A stretch of DNA of 64,000 nt, taken from positions 1,860,001-1,924,000 of the forward strand of contig NZ_CP046884.1 of NCBI RefSeq assembly GCF_014522205.1, written 5' to 3'. The DNA comes from Corynebacterium poyangense (GTDB lineage: Bacteria; Actinomycetota; Actinomycetes; Mycobacteriales; Mycobacteriaceae). Numbering within the stretch: position 1 is the first letter of the stretch; every line of letters starts with the position of its first letter. Shown piece by piece: positions 63,631 through 64,000 of this stretch. The translations under genes and the position numbers were made by a program. The notes beneath the pieces are model-generated. The model ran no database searches, was not told where the DNA came from, and saw nothing but the letters and a program-made list of their open reading frames with translations.

Positions 63631-64000
63631 TTAAGCCAACGCTCTAACCTTTTCTGACTGGGTTTCTTCCGTATCCTGGGCAAGCCGAGCTAGTTGGATG
63701 GAGCGGGCGTAAATAGAAATCCCGAGGAAGCAGAGGGTAAACATCCCAAGAACAATGATGCCTCGGTAGTAGACGCTATCGATATTGGCATCAACCGCAC
63801 GGATATAGGCGTCGCGAGCATAGCTCATGGGGTGGAAGGCGTGGAGCGCACGTAGCGGTCCGGGGGTGAGCTGGCTGGGCCAGACTCCACCAAAGCAGAA
63901 CACCCCGTAAGCGAAGAATCCGAGGGAGAAAGCGGCACCCACTAATTGTCCAAAGACAACTCGGAGCATCTGGAAACAGGCGGTGCCATTAGTGGCGATC
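63631..64000 (-). CDS. YhgE/Pip-family membrane protein, C-terminal part
   Basis: Partial: the frame is open to the window edge. It contains GGVWPSQLTPGPLRALHAFH and PMSYARDAYIRAV, typical of the C-terminus of YhgE/Pip proteins, and two membrane helices. The tail is charged (LARLAQDTEETQSEKVRALA). The remainder lies outside the window. Confidence 0.8.
   Translation of the reverse strand, partial: IATNGTACFQMLRVVFGQLVGAAFSLGFFAYGVFCFGGVWPSQLTPGPLRALHAFHPMSYARDAYIRAVDANIDSVYYRGIIVLGMFTLCFLGISIYARSIQLARLAQDTEETQSEKVRALA

Overview
The window comes from a Corynebacterium-type actinobacterium. The right third has the familiar corynebacterial housekeeping order lepA – mazF-like – rpsT – lysE-like – holA – comEC – comEA – degV, then a histidine phosphatase, rsfS and nadD. 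A vanillate-catabolism cluster (vanABK with a divergent PadR regulator) and a metal P-type ATPase with an ArsR regulator lie among these genes. I cannot name the species.

Layout. (1) About 1-38.1 kb is a siphovirus-like prophage. From its right end leftward it carries a tyrosine integrase, a lysogeny cluster (lipoprotein, membrane protein, ImmA-like protease, repressor, Cro-like protein), an antirepressor, small early genes, a recombination/replication block (YqaJ exonuclease, RecT, SSB, RusA), two toxin-antitoxin pairs (hicAB, higBA), an HNH nuclease, terminase, portal, head, tail and tape measure genes, collagen-like tail proteins and a lysis cassette. A rightward accessory block at 277-2192 and a tandem array of hairpins at 59-244 follow at the far left. 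(2) 38.07-39.0 kb holds scattered and degenerate CRISPR repeats in both orientations around a damaged secreted-protein gene. (3) 38,979-39,855 is foreign-looking DNA sitting between two CRISPR repeats, with genes broken at both edges. (4) 39,856-43,179 is a 55-repeat, type I-E-like CRISPR array. (5) 43.8-64 kb is host chromosome.

The most striking result is that the array and the prophage match each other. Comparing by eye, at least 20 of the 54 spacers match the prophage in this same window. Four spacer sequences are perfect over 33 nt (one of them present twice) and six have one mismatch. Aligning the targets gives an array transcribed leftward, with A always next to the protospacer and usually AA (sometimes GA or CA). 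Two perfect targets, at 29,560 and 32,710, also carry the AA motif, so this lysogen should be self-targeting. No cas gene is present in the window. Either interference is absent or inactive, or the prophage blocks it. The far-left hairpin array copies the stem and the 5'-handle side of the host CRISPR repeat, but with shorter, mutually similar 'spacers' that each hold their own small palindrome. It is therefore a candidate phage-encoded CRISPR-repeat mimic (RNA anti-CRISPR), and the small genes beside it are candidate anti-CRISPR proteins. These roles are inference.

A second anomaly is a cluster of eight apparent single-base losses in G/C runs, all in the terminase–portal–capsid stretch (16.5-21.2 kb). 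The prophage may be defective there, or the consensus sequence may be wrong.
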